From Pseudomonas fluorescens (lineage in GTDB: Bacteria > Pseudomonadota > Gammaproteobacteria > Pseudomonadales > Pseudomonadaceae), in NCBI RefSeq assembly GCF_000968015.1, contig NZ_LACH01000057.1:1-55740 (forward strand): a stretch of DNA of 55,740 nt, in the 5' to 3' direction. Below, in pieces: positions 25,245 through 34,489 of this stretch (the stretch's first letter is position 1; each line of letters opens with the position of its first letter). Under the pieces are notes generated by a model. It had not been told where the DNA came from. It searched no databases and saw only the letters and a list, made by a program, of their open reading frames with translations. The position numbers and the translations under genes are program-made.

Positions 25245-26519
25245 CTACCAAAGCGCCACGGTATAGCTGACGATCAGGCGATTCTCATCCAGGTCATTAC
25301 CGAAGTTCGAGCGCACAGACGCGTTACGCCATTTGAGGCCGAGCCCTTTCAACGAACCGTCCTGCACCACGTAAGCGATGTCGGTGTTGCGCTCCCATTC
25401 CTTGCCTTCACCCGGCGCAGTGCGTTGCACATTGTCGCCAGAGATGTAGCGGGTCATGAAGGTCAACCCCGGCACACCGAGTGCGACAAAGTTGTAGTCG
25501 TAGCGCGCCTGCCAGGAGTGTTCGTCGATGTTGGCGAAATCACCGATCTGCACGAAGTTGACCAGGTACGGATCACTGCGCCCGATATACGGAAACGGAT
25601 CATCGCCGCTCATGCGCTGATAGCCGAAACCCAGCGCATGGCCGCCCAGGCTATAGGTGAACAGCGCACCGAAGGCCTGGTTGTCGATATCTCGAAAATT
25701 GCCGTCTTCGGTACTCCGCGCATAGCGTACGTCGCTCTTGAGCGACTGGCCGGAGCCCAGGTCCAGCACGTGCACAAGCCCGAGGTAATTTTGCTGGTAG
25801 ATGTTTTCCAGCTGGCCGTAGCGGTATTGCGCAGTCAGGTTCGGCAGGAACTGATAGTCGGCCCCGGCAAACTGAAACTTATCGCTTTGGCCGCCGATGC
25901 GATTGGCGATCATGTCTTGATAGTCTGTGGAGTCGACAAAGTTGATCTGCGTGAGTTGACCGGCCGTGAGTTTCAAACGATCGATTTCCTGCACATTCAG
26001 CAGGCCACCCTTGAACGTGCTCGGCAACAGGCGAGTGTCGTTGGAATTCACCACCGGGTCCTTGATCTGCAACGTCCCGAACTTCAGGGTGCTGTTGGAC
26101 ACGCGCATTTTGCCCGTCAGGCCTAACTCGCCATAGCGATCCTGTGAGCCGCCGGACAAATCCGGTGGCAACAGATTAGTCCCCGCCGTCCCGCCACCGG
26201 AGTCCAGCTTGAAACCGGCCATGCCCAAAACATCCAGGCCAAACCCAAACATGCCCGCGGTGTAACCCGACTCCATCCGCAACAGAAAACCCTGCGCCCA
26301 TTCCTCGGCCTTGTCGCGCGAACCGTCCTGGCGAAAATCACGGTTGAAGTAGAAGTTGCGCGCTTCCAGGCTGCCTTTACTGTCCGCGACGAAATCCGCC
26401 TGAGCGTTCGGTGCACAGAGCAGACTCAGGCCGAGCAATGTGCCAACCGGGGCGCACCCTTTGAATGGGCGGGTGCGAGTCGCTTTTGAAGGCACGTGGG
26501 CAGTCATGATTTTTCCCAT
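25245..26519 (-). CDS. OprD-family outer-membrane porin
   Basis: A 424-residue OprD/OccD-type 18-strand porin with a signal peptide (GTLLGLSLLCAPNAQA) and the typical mature start DFVADSKGSLEARNFYFNRDF. The conserved SWQARYDYNF..GVPGLTFMTRY..GD block is present and the C terminus ends in a hydrophobic strand (RLIVSYTVALW). I chose the ATG at 26519, with AGGA upstream; another ATG four codons later is possible. OprD members take up basic amino acids or small carboxylates. It is divergent from a LysR gene and a DUF1445 enzyme, so its substrate may be that enzyme's substrate. Confidence 0.93.
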   Translation of the reverse strand: MGKIMTAHVPSKATRTRPFKGCAPVGTLLGLSLLCAPNAQADFVADSKGSLEARNFYFNRDFRQDGSRDKAEEWAQGFLLRMESGYTAGMFGFGLDVLGMAGFKLDSGGGTAGTNLLPPDLSGGSQDRYGELGLTGKMRVSNSTLKFGTLQIKDPVVNSNDTRLLPSTFKGGLLNVQEIDRLKLTAGQLTQINFVDSTDYQDMIANRIGGQSDKFQFAGADYQFLPNLTAQYRYGQLENIYQQNYLGLVHVLDLGSGQSLKSDVRYARSTEDGNFRDIDNQAFGALFTYSLGGHALGFGYQRMSGDDPFPYIGRSDPYLVNFVQIGDFANIDEHSWQARYDYNFVALGVPGLTFMTRYISGDNVQRTAPGEGKEWERNTDIAYVVQDGSLKGLGLKWRNASVRSNFGNDLDENRLIVSYTVALW

Positions 26520-26773
26520 GGAAGAGGTTCCTGCGGCAGCAAGCGAAGATGACGGACACGCCTCATTGTTTTTTTGTGAAGGCGTTGTCGTGGGGGGCGG
26601 ACGCAGTGACCTGCGTCGTGGGGCGGATTCTTCGGGCCGAGGCAGAACGGCGTCAAACGGGAAAAAGACGAGGTTATGCATAAGAAAATTTGATGCCCAC
26701 AATGGCGGACTCTGGAGTAACAATTGCAACCCGCCCCTTCATTACAAGAGCCACAAGCGCCAAGGGAACCGCC

Positions 26774-27721
26774 ATGAACCTCAAATTCCTCGAAACCTTC
26801 GTCTGGGTCGCCCGCCTGCAAAGTTTCAGCCTGACCGCCGAGAAAATGTTCAGCACTCAGGCCGCGATCTCCAGCCGGATCGCCGCACTGGAAGATGAGT
26901 TGGGCCTGCGCCTGTTCGTGCGCGATTCACGCGGTGTGTCGCTGACGCCCGAAGGCCTCAAGGTACTCGACTATGCAGAGCAGATGCTCGAGGTTCAGCG
27001 CGCGCTGAAACACTCGCTGGACAACACCAGCCCGCAGCAGGGGCTGGTGCGCATCGGCGTGATGGATACGGTGATTCACACCTGGCTCAGCCCGCTGATG
27101 TCGACCCTGATGCAGACTTTCCCTGCCGTGGAAATCGAGATCACTGCCGACGCCGCGCGCAATCTCTGCGAGCAACTGCAAAAGGGTTATCTGGACATCG
27201 TTTTCCAGACCGACCTGATCCGCCACGAAAGCGTGCGCAACCTCGAACTGGCGCACTACCCCATGCACTGGATCGCCGCCAGCAACTCGATCTATGCCCG
27301 GCCTTATGCCTCGCTCACCGAGATGGCCGGCGAGCGCATCATCACCTTCGTCAAACACTCACGACCGCATCAGGATGTGCTCAACCTGTTGCATGCCCAT
27401 GGCATCGGCGCTCCGCGCGTCAGTTGCGTCAACTCGGTGTCGGCCATGACCCGGCTGATTCGCGACGGCTTCGGTATCGGCGCCTTGCCGGCGGCACTGG
27501 TGGCCAAACCCCTGGCCAGCGGCGAACTGATCCAGCTGGATCCCGGCAGTCGCTTGCCGCAACTGGATGTCGTGGCCTCGTGGCGCGCGGGAGTCGGACT
27601 GGAACTGATCGAGAACATCGTCGAGATGAGCCGCCAGGTGGTCTGCCAATACGCTGCGGATGTCGGTCCGTTACTCATGGTGGCCGCGCCGGGCCTCAAC
27701 AGCCGACTGTCCCCTGAATAA
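26774..27721 (+). CDS. LysR-family regulator
   Basis: A 315-residue LysR protein starting MNLKFLETFVWVARLQSFS, with an AAGGGAACC ribosome site upstream. Helix-turn-helix at residues ~18-40 (TAEKMFSTQAAISSRIAALE), effector domain ~90-300. It is divergent from oprD (254 bases apart) and followed 88 bases later by the DUF1445 gene. It probably regulates both. No effector can be read from the sequence. Confidence 0.92.
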   Translation: MNLKFLETFVWVARLQSFSLTAEKMFSTQAAISSRIAALEDELGLRLFVRDSRGVSLTPEGLKVLDYAEQMLEVQRALKHSLDNTSPQQGLVRIGVMDTVIHTWLSPLMSTLMQTFPAVEIEITADAARNLCEQLQKGYLDIVFQTDLIRHESVRNLELAHYPMHWIAASNSIYARPYASLTEMAGERIITFVKHSRPHQDVLNLLHAHGIGAPRVSCVNSVSAMTRLIRDGFGIGALPAALVAKPLASGELIQLDPGSRLPQLDVVASWRAGVGLELIENIVEMSRQVVCQYAADVGPLLMVAAPGLNSRLSPE

Positions 27722-27809
27722 CTTTTAGTTGTCTGGGGGCAACAACATTCCTTGTTGGACGGCATCACCGCGGTTTTCTAAAAAGGCTCAACGAACCTGC
27801 CGAGATGCC

Positions 27810-28616
27810 ATGATGAATCAACCCGCCCTGTCCTTCGAACAACTGCAGCGCAGCACCCCTCTCGCCCTGCGCCAAAGCATCGCCGCCAAGCAGTATCAGG
27901 GGCACACCAGCGGCCTGGGCCAAGGCCGGGTGCAAGCCAATATCGTGATTCTGCCCAGTGATTGGGCCAACGAGTTCCTCAGGTATTGCACCCTCAACCG
28001 TCAAGCCTGCCCGTTGCTCGACATTACCGAGCCGGGCGACCCGTACTTTCGCAATCTCGGGACAGCCATTGATATTCGCCATGATGTGCCTCGATACAGG
28101 GTCTATCGCCATGGCGAACTGAGCGAAGAACCGCTGGATATCGAGGACCTTTGGCAGGATGACCTGGTGGCCTTCGCCATCGGCTGCTCGTTCTCCTTTG
28201 AACAACCGCTGCTGGATGCCGGCATCCCCCTCAAGCACATCGATCTGGGACGCAATGTCGCCATGTACCAGACCAACATCGACACGCGCCCCACCGCTCG
28301 CCTCGGTGGCAAGCTGGTGGTGAGCATGCGACCGATGAAAGCGGCTGACGCCATCCAGGCCATTCAAATTACCGCACGCATGCCCAACGTACACGGCGCC
28401 CCCGTGCACATCGGCGATCCGTCGCTGATCGGTATCCACGCGCTCGCCACCCCGGACTACGGCGACGCCGTCCCCGTTGAAGCTGACGAAATACCGGTGT
28501 TCTGGGCGTGCGGTGTGACGCCTCAATCGGTAGTGCAAGCCTCACGCCCACCGCTGTGCATCACCCATGCGCCCGGTTGCATGCTGGTGACGGATTTGTA
28601 CAACAGCGCTTTGTAA
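27810..28616 (+). CDS. DUF1445 / D-glutamate cyclase family protein
   Basis: A 268-residue protein of the DUF1445 family, often annotated as putative hydro-lyase; mammalian relatives include a D-glutamate cyclase that makes 5-oxo-D-proline. Family patterns are TSGLGQGRVQANIVILP, FAIGCSFSFEQPLLDAGIP and WACGVTPQSVV near the end (the 'CGVTPQ' block). Two adjacent ATG codons (27810, 27813) are possible starts. It follows a LysR gene and is probably co-regulated with the divergent porin. No pxpABC 5-oxoprolinase genes are in the window, so the downstream fate of the product is not visible. Confidence 0.88.
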   Translation: MMNQPALSFEQLQRSTPLALRQSIAAKQYQGHTSGLGQGRVQANIVILPSDWANEFLRYCTLNRQACPLLDITEPGDPYFRNLGTAIDIRHDVPRYRVYRHGELSEEPLDIEDLWQDDLVAFAIGCSFSFEQPLLDAGIPLKHIDLGRNVAMYQTNIDTRPTARLGGKLVVSMRPMKAADAIQAIQITARMPNVHGAPVHIGDPSLIGIHALATPDYGDAVPVEADEIPVFWACGVTPQSVVQASRPPLCITHAPGCMLVTDLYNSAL

Positions 28617-28654
28617 AGGCGTGGGTGTGCTTGAGTTCAGAGGGGGCGCCGAAG

Positions 28655-28805
28655 CCTGTAGCAGCTGGCGAAGCCTGCGTTCGGCTGCGCAGCAGTCGTG
28701 GAATCAGACGATGCGGTGTTTCAGGAAGACCGCAAACTCAGGTTTTACGACTGCTGCGTCCGAACGCGGCCCGAGCCGAACGCAGGCTTCGCCAGCTGCT
28801 ACAGG
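28655..28805. repeat. REP doublet (REPIN) with 32-bp perfect inverted arms
   Basis: The 32 bases at 28655-28686 (starting CCTGTAGCAGCTGGCGAAGC) are the exact reverse complement of 28774-28805. Further matching sequence follows inside, with about 15 extra bases in the right arm. This is a REP doublet of the type scattered through fluorescent Pseudomonas genomes, mobilised in trans by RAYT transposases. It fills the 315-base gap between the DUF1445 gene and the next binding-protein gene, where I see no coding potential. Confidence 0.88.
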
Positions 28806-28931
28806 TTTTGTGTTGCGGCTGAAATGGCTCCACAGCTCTGGCGCCTACCAACTGATGCAGCAGTCGAAGCCTTGTAAAACCATTCAATGTAGTCAACGAT
28901 GCAAGCTGCACTCTTGGCAAAAAGGGACGCC

Positions 28932-30134
28932 ATGCCAGACCATGATCGCGCCATCGGCTCCAGGCCCGGCATCACATGCGGTGATCGAACCTGTCTGATC
29001 AGGCGCGGGCTGTCCTGGATGGCTTCAATTACGTTTTTCTGTCTTCTCACGGCAACTCCCGGATTCGGCCAGAACCTGCCAACCGCAGCGGGTGTCGAAA
29101 ACGCCACGGTTACGGTGATTCAAGCGCAGGAAATCGTTTCCAGGGCCGCCCTCGAAGCCGTTCGCTGGAGCGGCCCTGTATCCGGCCCGCAAGCCCTGCG
29201 GGGCAAGAGCATCGCCTTTGTCGCAGAAGATTTGCGTAACGGAGGAATTGTCGGTGTCGCGCAGGGCGCTCGCGAAGCTGCCAAGGCGATGGGCTGGACG
29301 CTGAAGATATTCGATGGCGCTGGATCATCGGCCGGGCGCGCGAAGGCCTTTTCCGATGCCCTGGCAGCGAAACCCGACGGCCTCATTCTGTGCGGCTCCG
29401 ATGCGCTTGAGAACAATGCGGCGCTGCTCCTCTTCGCCAACAGGGATGTCCCGGTGGTTGGCTGGCACGCCGGGGCACGACCCGGGCCGATTGACGGTAC
29501 GCCGGTGGCCATGAACGTCACGACCGACCCGCTCGAAGTGGCTCGCCTCACGGCCATGGCGGCAGTGGCACAGTCAAACGGACAGGCCGGCGTTGTCATC
29601 CTGACCGACTCCAAGTACAGCATCGCCATGGCGAAAGCCAAAGCCATGGAAAACGTCATTCGGGCCTGTCAGGAATGTACGTTGCTGGAAGTGCGCGATG
29701 TCGCGATCTCCGAAAGTGGCGAGAAGATGCCGGCGCTCACCAAGGAGCTGCTCCAGCGCTATGGCAAGCGCTGGACCCACACGCTGGCCATCAACGATAT
29801 CTATTTCGACTACTCGATTGCCTCATTGACCAACGCCGCAATACCCAGCGACGGCATCAGTCTGATGTCTGCCGGTGATGGCAGCGCTTCGGCTTTCTTG
29901 CGCATACAGGCAAAAACCTACCAGACCGTCACCGTGGCCGAGCCGCTCAACCTGCATGGCTGGCAAGTGATGGATGAATTGAACCGGCTGTTTGCAGGTC
30001 AGCCGGTGAGCGGCTTCGTAGCGCCGATTCACCTGGTCAATGCCGACAATATCGCCTTCGACGGCGGGAAGAAATTCCAGTACGACCCTGACAATGGCTA
30101 TCGAGACATCTATCGCCACCAATGGAATCCCTGA
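28932..30134 (+). CDS. Periplasmic sugar-type substrate-binding protein (sensor partner)
   Basis: A 400-residue type-I periplasmic binding protein (Peripla_BP_4, ribose/LacI-like): KSIAFVAEDLRNGGIVGVAQGAREAAKAMG begins the N lobe near residue 95, followed by DGLILCGSDA and the C lobe HTLAINDIYFDYSI. AAAGGGACGCC precedes the ATG at 28932. The N-terminal region contains a signal-like hydrophobic stretch (WMASITFFCLLTATPGFGQ) after a long basic n-region. No ABC permease or ATPase lies beside it. Its last 13 bases overlap the start of a membrane GGDEF-EAL protein, so it probably delivers a ligand signal to that protein rather than to a transporter. Confidence 0.85.
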   Translation: MPDHDRAIGSRPGITCGDRTCLIRRGLSWMASITFFCLLTATPGFGQNLPTAAGVENATVTVIQAQEIVSRAALEAVRWSGPVSGPQALRGKSIAFVAEDLRNGGIVGVAQGAREAAKAMGWTLKIFDGAGSSAGRAKAFSDALAAKPDGLILCGSDALENNAALLLFANRDVPVVGWHAGARPGPIDGTPVAMNVTTDPLEVARLTAMAAVAQSNGQAGVVILTDSKYSIAMAKAKAMENVIRACQECTLLEVRDVAISESGEKMPALTKELLQRYGKRWTHTLAINDIYFDYSIASLTNAAIPSDGISLMSAGDGSASAFLRIQAKTYQTVTVAEPLNLHGWQVMDELNRLFAGQPVSGFVAPIHLVNADNIAFDGGKKFQYDPDNGYRDIYRHQWNP

Positions 30135-33100
30135 CAGTGGACGTTACCTCCCGGCTCGGACGCCTGTTATTGCCGCAATCGCTACGCGCACAGTTCACAC
30201 TGGCGTTTCTGACGCTGGCGCTGCTGATCCTGGCGAGTGGTGCAACGGCGGTCTACGCCTTGCGCACGTCAAACAGCGCCACCCGCCAGCTGACGGATGA
30301 ACGACTGGTCGGCATGCAAGACGGGCAAGACATGCTTCAGCGTACCTTGCTGATCGAACGCCAGACCGATCAGCTTCTGACAACCCGCTCCCCCGACACC
30401 CTGCGATCAATCTATGCGGCGACCGTCGAACAGCTTGAAGCCCTTGATCAACTGGTGCAGCAGCTGACCGCCTCGAACAGTGGCGTGGCGATACTCGACA
30501 TGCATCAGTCGAGTCAGATGTTCCGCAATACCGCCAACATCGTTGCGCAGCTGCGAGAAAGCCTGCTGCAAACCGAGGTCACCTTCGAGCAAGCCATGGA
30601 GGACCACACCGCCCGGTTAACCGCGACTCAGACCCCGGCCAGCCTGGAACTGGCGGTGTTGCTTTTCGATCTGCCGCAGGCTGTTGACAGTGATGCCGTG
30701 CAACGGCTGCGGATCCGCTATGAGCGCCTGTCACGCACCGCAGGCAAGTTACCCGCCGCGAGTGTGGAGACGCCCGATCTCTTCTCCCTGCGCCTGAGGC
30801 TCATCAATCAGCACAACGTCACACAGCACTTCAACGAGGAACTGAAGAATGAGGCCGGGGTTCTGGTCGCGGTGGCCCGTGCGCAATCGAGTGCCTACAC
30901 CGAAGACTATCGCGACGCCCTGCAGCGTCTGGTCGAGGCCTCAAATCGTAGCCAGCAATGGGTGCTGATCATGTTGGGCGCCAGCCTGATGTTCGCCTGG
31001 TTCGTGACCCGGGTCTTCATGGGCCGTCATGTGCTCGTGCGCCTGAATGAAATAAGCCGGCAATTGCGCCAGGAACACACTGACAAAACGCATTTGATGA
31101 TGGCGGAACATGGGAAGGACGAGATCGGCAACATGGCTCGCGCGGTGAATCAATTCCTCAAGGACCGACTTCAGCTGGAAAAAAGAACGGTCCAGTTGAG
31201 TATCGCCACAGAGCGGCTCGCCCTGCAAAACAGCCGATTAGAGCAAGAAGCCGTCATCCGTGCCGGACAAGGTCGGGTCCTGGAGCTGATCGCCAGGAGC
31301 ACCGAGCTTGCAGAAGTCCTCGACAGCCTGGCTCACCTGGTGGAGTCCCAGCTGGAGGGGATGATGGTGTCCATCCTGGTGCTGGATGAGGATGGCAAGC
31401 ACCTGCTGCACGGGGCGGCCCCCAGTTTGCCGAAAGCCTATAACCAGCTCGTTGACGGGCTTGCGATCGGTCCGAACGTCGGTTCATGCGGCACCGCGGT
31501 GTATCGACGAGAACCGGTCATCGTCACGGATATCGAGGTGGATCCGCTGTGGGAGGCGTACCGTACAGCCGCTGCTCCCTATGGATTTCGCGCCTGCTGG
31601 TCGACGCCGATTCTGTCCCATGAGCGAAAGGTATTGGGGACGTTTGCCTTGTATTCAAACACCGTACGCAGCCCAAGCTCGACCGAGACGCGACTGATCA
31701 ACATGGCGACGCCGCTTGCCGGCATTGCGATAGAACGCCAGCTGACCGAAAAGCGCATTCGCTATATGGGCGACCATGACGCACTGACCGGGCTGCCGAA
31801 TCGCACACTGCTCGAAGACCGTCTCAAGCAGGCAATACTTTATGCTCAGCGCTACAGCCGCCTGGTGACGATAGTGTTTCTCGATCTGGACAAATTCAAA
31901 CTGGTGAATGACAGCCTTGGGCACAGTGCCGGAGACGAACTGCTGAAAACAGTCGCCCGGCGCATGCTGGAGTGTGTACGCCGCACCGACACCGTCGTGC
32001 GACTGGGTGGCGACGAGTTTGTGATCATCCTGTTCGACCAGCCCTCAGACCTCGACGGCGTTACTCCAGCCCTGCACAAAATCCAGGAAGCCATCCTGCG
32101 GCCGATTCAGCTCAGCGGACACACACTCCACGTCACCTGCAGCATGGGGTTGGCCACCTACCCTGCCGACGGCAGCGATACCGACACGTTGCTCAGCAAC
32201 GCGGACGCCGCCATGTACCGGGCCAAGGAGCTGGGTCGCAACAGTTACCAGTTCTATACGAGCGAGATGAATAACAAGGTTCAGGGCAAGCTCGCCATGC
32301 AAGACGGGCTTCGAAACGCACTCAACCATGACGAGTTCCTGCTGCTGTACCAGCCACAGGTGGATTTGCAGTCAGGTCAGATTATCGGCGTAGAGGCACT
32401 GATCCGCTGGCAGCACCCCGAGCTCGGCATGGTGTCTCCAATCAAATTCATTCCGCAGGCCGAAGAGACCGGGTTGATCGTGCCCATCGGCGACTGGGTG
32501 ATTCATACCGCGTGCAGACAGAACAAGGACTGGCAGGATGCGGGCTGGCCGCCGATCACCATGTCGGTGAATATTTCAGCTCGCCAGTTCATCGAAAGGG
32601 ACCTGATCGACCGGGTGAGGCATGCCTTGCAAGAAACCGGACTGGACCCGAAGTACCTTGAGCTGGAGCTGACCGAAAGCCTGATCATGCAAGACCTTCA
32701 GCAAGCCATCAGCAAAATGAAGGAACTGCAATCAATGGGGATCAGTCTCTCGATCGACGACTTCGGCACCGGCTACTCCAGCCTCGCCGCATTGAAAAGC
32801 TTCCCGATCGCGAGACTCAAGATCGACCAGTCTTTCGTACGCGACCTGCCCGACAACGAGAACGACAAAGCCATCGCCACCGCGGTGATTTCGTTGGGGC
32901 ACAAACTGAACCTCAAGGTCATTGCCGAAGGCGTCGAAACCGAAGAGCAGCAAACCTTCCTGCGTGAAAACGGCTGCGATGAAATTCAGGGCCACTTCTT
33001 CAGCAGAGCGGTCAGCTGCGATGAAATCAGCCTGTTACTGCGCACGCCCCGGTTGCCTCAACCGAGCCGCATTGCGAACCCTGACCCGGCAAGACGAAAA

Positions 33101-33142
33101 CGCGATGCAAAACGCCCAAGCAGTCCGATGCCCGGGCATTAA
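30122..33142 (+). CDS. Membrane GAF-GGDEF-EAL c-di-GMP enzyme
   Basis: A 1006-residue signalling protein: membrane helix ~25-45, periplasmic helical domain ~46-275, second helix ~278-298, HAMP ~299-350, coiled region, GAF ~385-535, GGDEF ~545-715, EAL ~725-980. The cyclase motif is intact (RLGGDEF near residue 628) with an inhibitory-site RxxD five residues before it (RRTD). The phosphodiesterase motif is intact (VEALIRW near 759; also DDFGTGYSSL). It may therefore both make and degrade c-di-GMP, or favour one activity according to signal. The gene overlaps the upstream binding-protein gene by 13 bases with no ribosome site of its own, so translation is coupled. The layout recalls Vibrio NspS-MbaA, where a binding protein controls a GGDEF-EAL partner. 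Confidence 0.92.
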   Translation: MESLTVDVTSRLGRLLLPQSLRAQFTLAFLTLALLILASGATAVYALRTSNSATRQLTDERLVGMQDGQDMLQRTLLIERQTDQLLTTRSPDTLRSIYAATVEQLEALDQLVQQLTASNSGVAILDMHQSSQMFRNTANIVAQLRESLLQTEVTFEQAMEDHTARLTATQTPASLELAVLLFDLPQAVDSDAVQRLRIRYERLSRTAGKLPAASVETPDLFSLRLRLINQHNVTQHFNEELKNEAGVLVAVARAQSSAYTEDYRDALQRLVEASNRSQQWVLIMLGASLMFAWFVTRVFMGRHVLVRLNEISRQLRQEHTDKTHLMMAEHGKDEIGNMARAVNQFLKDRLQLEKRTVQLSIATERLALQNSRLEQEAVIRAGQGRVLELIARSTELAEVLDSLAHLVESQLEGMMVSILVLDEDGKHLLHGAAPSLPKAYNQLVDGLAIGPNVGSCGTAVYRREPVIVTDIEVDPLWEAYRTAAAPYGFRACWSTPILSHERKVLGTFALYSNTVRSPSSTETRLINMATPLAGIAIERQLTEKRIRYMGDHDALTGLPNRTLLEDRLKQAILYAQRYSRLVTIVFLDLDKFKLVNDSLGHSAGDELLKTVARRMLECVRRTDTVVRLGGDEFVIILFDQPSDLDGVTPALHKIQEAILRPIQLSGHTLHVTCSMGLATYPADGSDTDTLLSNADAAMYRAKELGRNSYQFYTSEMNNKVQGKLAMQDGLRNALNHDEFLLLYQPQVDLQSGQIIGVEALIRWQHPELGMVSPIKFIPQAEETGLIVPIGDWVIHTACRQNKDWQDAGWPPITMSVNISARQFIERDLIDRVRHALQETGLDPKYLELELTESLIMQDLQQAISKMKELQSMGISLSIDDFGTGYSSLAALKSFPIARLKIDQSFVRDLPDNENDKAIATAVISLGHKLNLKVIAEGVETEEQQTFLRENGCDEIQGHFFSRAVSCDEISLLLRTPRLPQPSRIANPDPARRKRDAKRPSSPMPGH

Positions 33143-33449
33143 TACTGCGCAGGGCCCATCCCAACCTTTCAACAGTAAAATCGCGACGTTGCCGATTATC
33201 GGCGCCAGTACCGCATAGTGACCGTTAGTGACGGGTAGCTATCGGCCAGTGCGACTACGATGAGATGTGCCACATCCTCGAAGCGCCTGGGAGCGCCGTC
33301 AGCCCGTACGTCATCGCAAGTTCCAAGGCTGGTTACAAGGGGTATAACTATCAGAACAAAAGGCGGGTCACCCAGAATAGGTCCTTCAAAGGCGCGCCCG
33401 GGACAGGCGCCCCAAGGCCTGAACGGCGCCTGCGGCGCGGAGCGATGTG
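33143..33449. other. Intergenic region, no gene seen
   Basis: Between the GGDEF-EAL gene and the lytic transglycosylase gene. Short frames exist on both strands but none has a ribosome site plus protein-like composition. A GGAG at 33439-33442 serves the next gene. I see no strong terminator. Confidence 0.5.
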
Positions 33450-34256
33450 ATGAGTTCCAGAGCATGGCGATGGGCTCGCAAGAGCCTTCTTGGCTGCATC
33501 GAGCTGGCCTTGCTGGTCGCTCCACTGTGCGCCAGCGCCATGTTCAAGTGCCAAGCCAGGGACGGAGCCATCAGCTACACCAGCCAAGCCATCGCCAGCG
33601 CTCGCTGCACTCGTCTGAATGGCATGGCGGGCGCCGGTGTCGGCGCCAAAGCAATGGCCACGCCACGGCTTGTGCGGGACGATAACTCAGACGCGGTGCG
33701 GGTTCGGGTGTGGACCTTCGTCCACAAGGGTATTCGTCAATATGTGAGCCGGCGCCCCGTAGGGATCTCCGCACGGGTCGATGTCCTTGAGCTCTATTAC
33801 ATCAAGGGCTGCTATCTATGCATGGCGCCGAAGGATTTCAAGGTCGCCTCACTGCGCCTGGACACCCATTCCTATCGGCGGGAGATCGAAGCCGCTTCGG
33901 GTCATTACGGTGTCGACAGGGCGCTGGTCCGTGCAGTAATACATGCCGAATCGGCGTTTCGCCCCTACGCCATTTCCGAAGACGGCGCCCAGGGGCTGAT
34001 GCAGTTGATGCCCGCCACTGCCGAGCGCTTCGCCGTGGACGATCCATTCGACGCACGACAGAACATTCGTGGCGGCGTGCGCTACCTGGCCTGGCTGCTC
34101 AAGCGCTTCAACGGCAACCAGATGCTGGCGTTGGCAGGTTACAACGCCGGCGAAGCGTCCGTGGTCGAGTACAACGGGGTGCCTCCCTACGCCGAGACGC
34201 AATCCTACGTCACCCTCGTGCAGTCCTTGACCGAACGCTATCGCAACCATCGCTAG
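33450..34256 (+). CDS. Lytic transglycosylase, SLT domain
   Basis: A 268-residue exported lytic transglycosylase. It has an N-terminal signal (LLGCIELALLVAPLCASA), a Cys-containing region ~30-60 similar to DUF4124 (MFKCQARDGAISYTSQ), a spacer with the unusual CYLC motif near residue 126, and a C-terminal SLT domain from ~145. The catalytic Glu lies in VIHAESAFRPYAIS, with GLMQLMPATAERF and ALAGYNAGE completing the fold. It cleaves peptidoglycan strands with anhydro-muropeptide formation. The ATG at 33450 has GGAG at 7 bases; a GTG three bases earlier is less likely. It is unlinked in function to its neighbours as far as I can see. Confidence 0.9.
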   Translation: MSSRAWRWARKSLLGCIELALLVAPLCASAMFKCQARDGAISYTSQAIASARCTRLNGMAGAGVGAKAMATPRLVRDDNSDAVRVRVWTFVHKGIRQYVSRRPVGISARVDVLELYYIKGCYLCMAPKDFKVASLRLDTHSYRREIEAASGHYGVDRALVRAVIHAESAFRPYAISEDGAQGLMQLMPATAERFAVDDPFDARQNIRGGVRYLAWLLKRFNGNQMLALAGYNAGEASVVEYNGVPPYAETQSYVTLVQSLTERYRNHR

Positions 34257-34489
34257 TGCCGTAGGGCGCATAACCCGGAATTGGTAATACGCCGGGCGGG
34301 GAATGGCTCAACCGAACTTCCACACTCACCGGTAGCTATCGACTGTGGATTCAACCGGTCGACGCAACAGATTGGCAATCGCCCAAGAAGCGGACCATCA
34401 GCGCCCCGGTCTCGCTTGGGACTCTTCAAAACGATGCCGTAACAGTGGCACTCCTCGCTAATAGCCAGCGTAGACACCTGCTTGCCCAT
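34253..34489 (-). CDS. Small hypothetical ORF, uncertain
   Basis: A 78-codon frame on the minus strand starting MGKQVSTLAISEECHCYGIV. The ATG is preceded by AAGAGGG at 5-6 bases and an AT-rich stretch containing TATATA further up, which could be a -10 element. The protein has five Cys and no family I recognise. It ends within the stop region of the lytic transglycosylase gene. Ribosome site and AT-rich upstream DNA favour it; lack of any recognised homologue argues against it. Confidence 0.28.
   Translation of the reverse strand: MGKQVSTLAISEECHCYGIVLKSPKRDRGADGPLLGRLPICCVDRLNPQSIATGECGSSVEPFPARRITNSGLCALRH

Noticed and set aside
33234..34341. GGTAGCTATCG repeated at 33234 and 34331, flanking the lytic transglycosylase gene
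   Set aside because: Many 11-base repeats are expected by chance in 55 kb; no symmetry or positional logic supports it.
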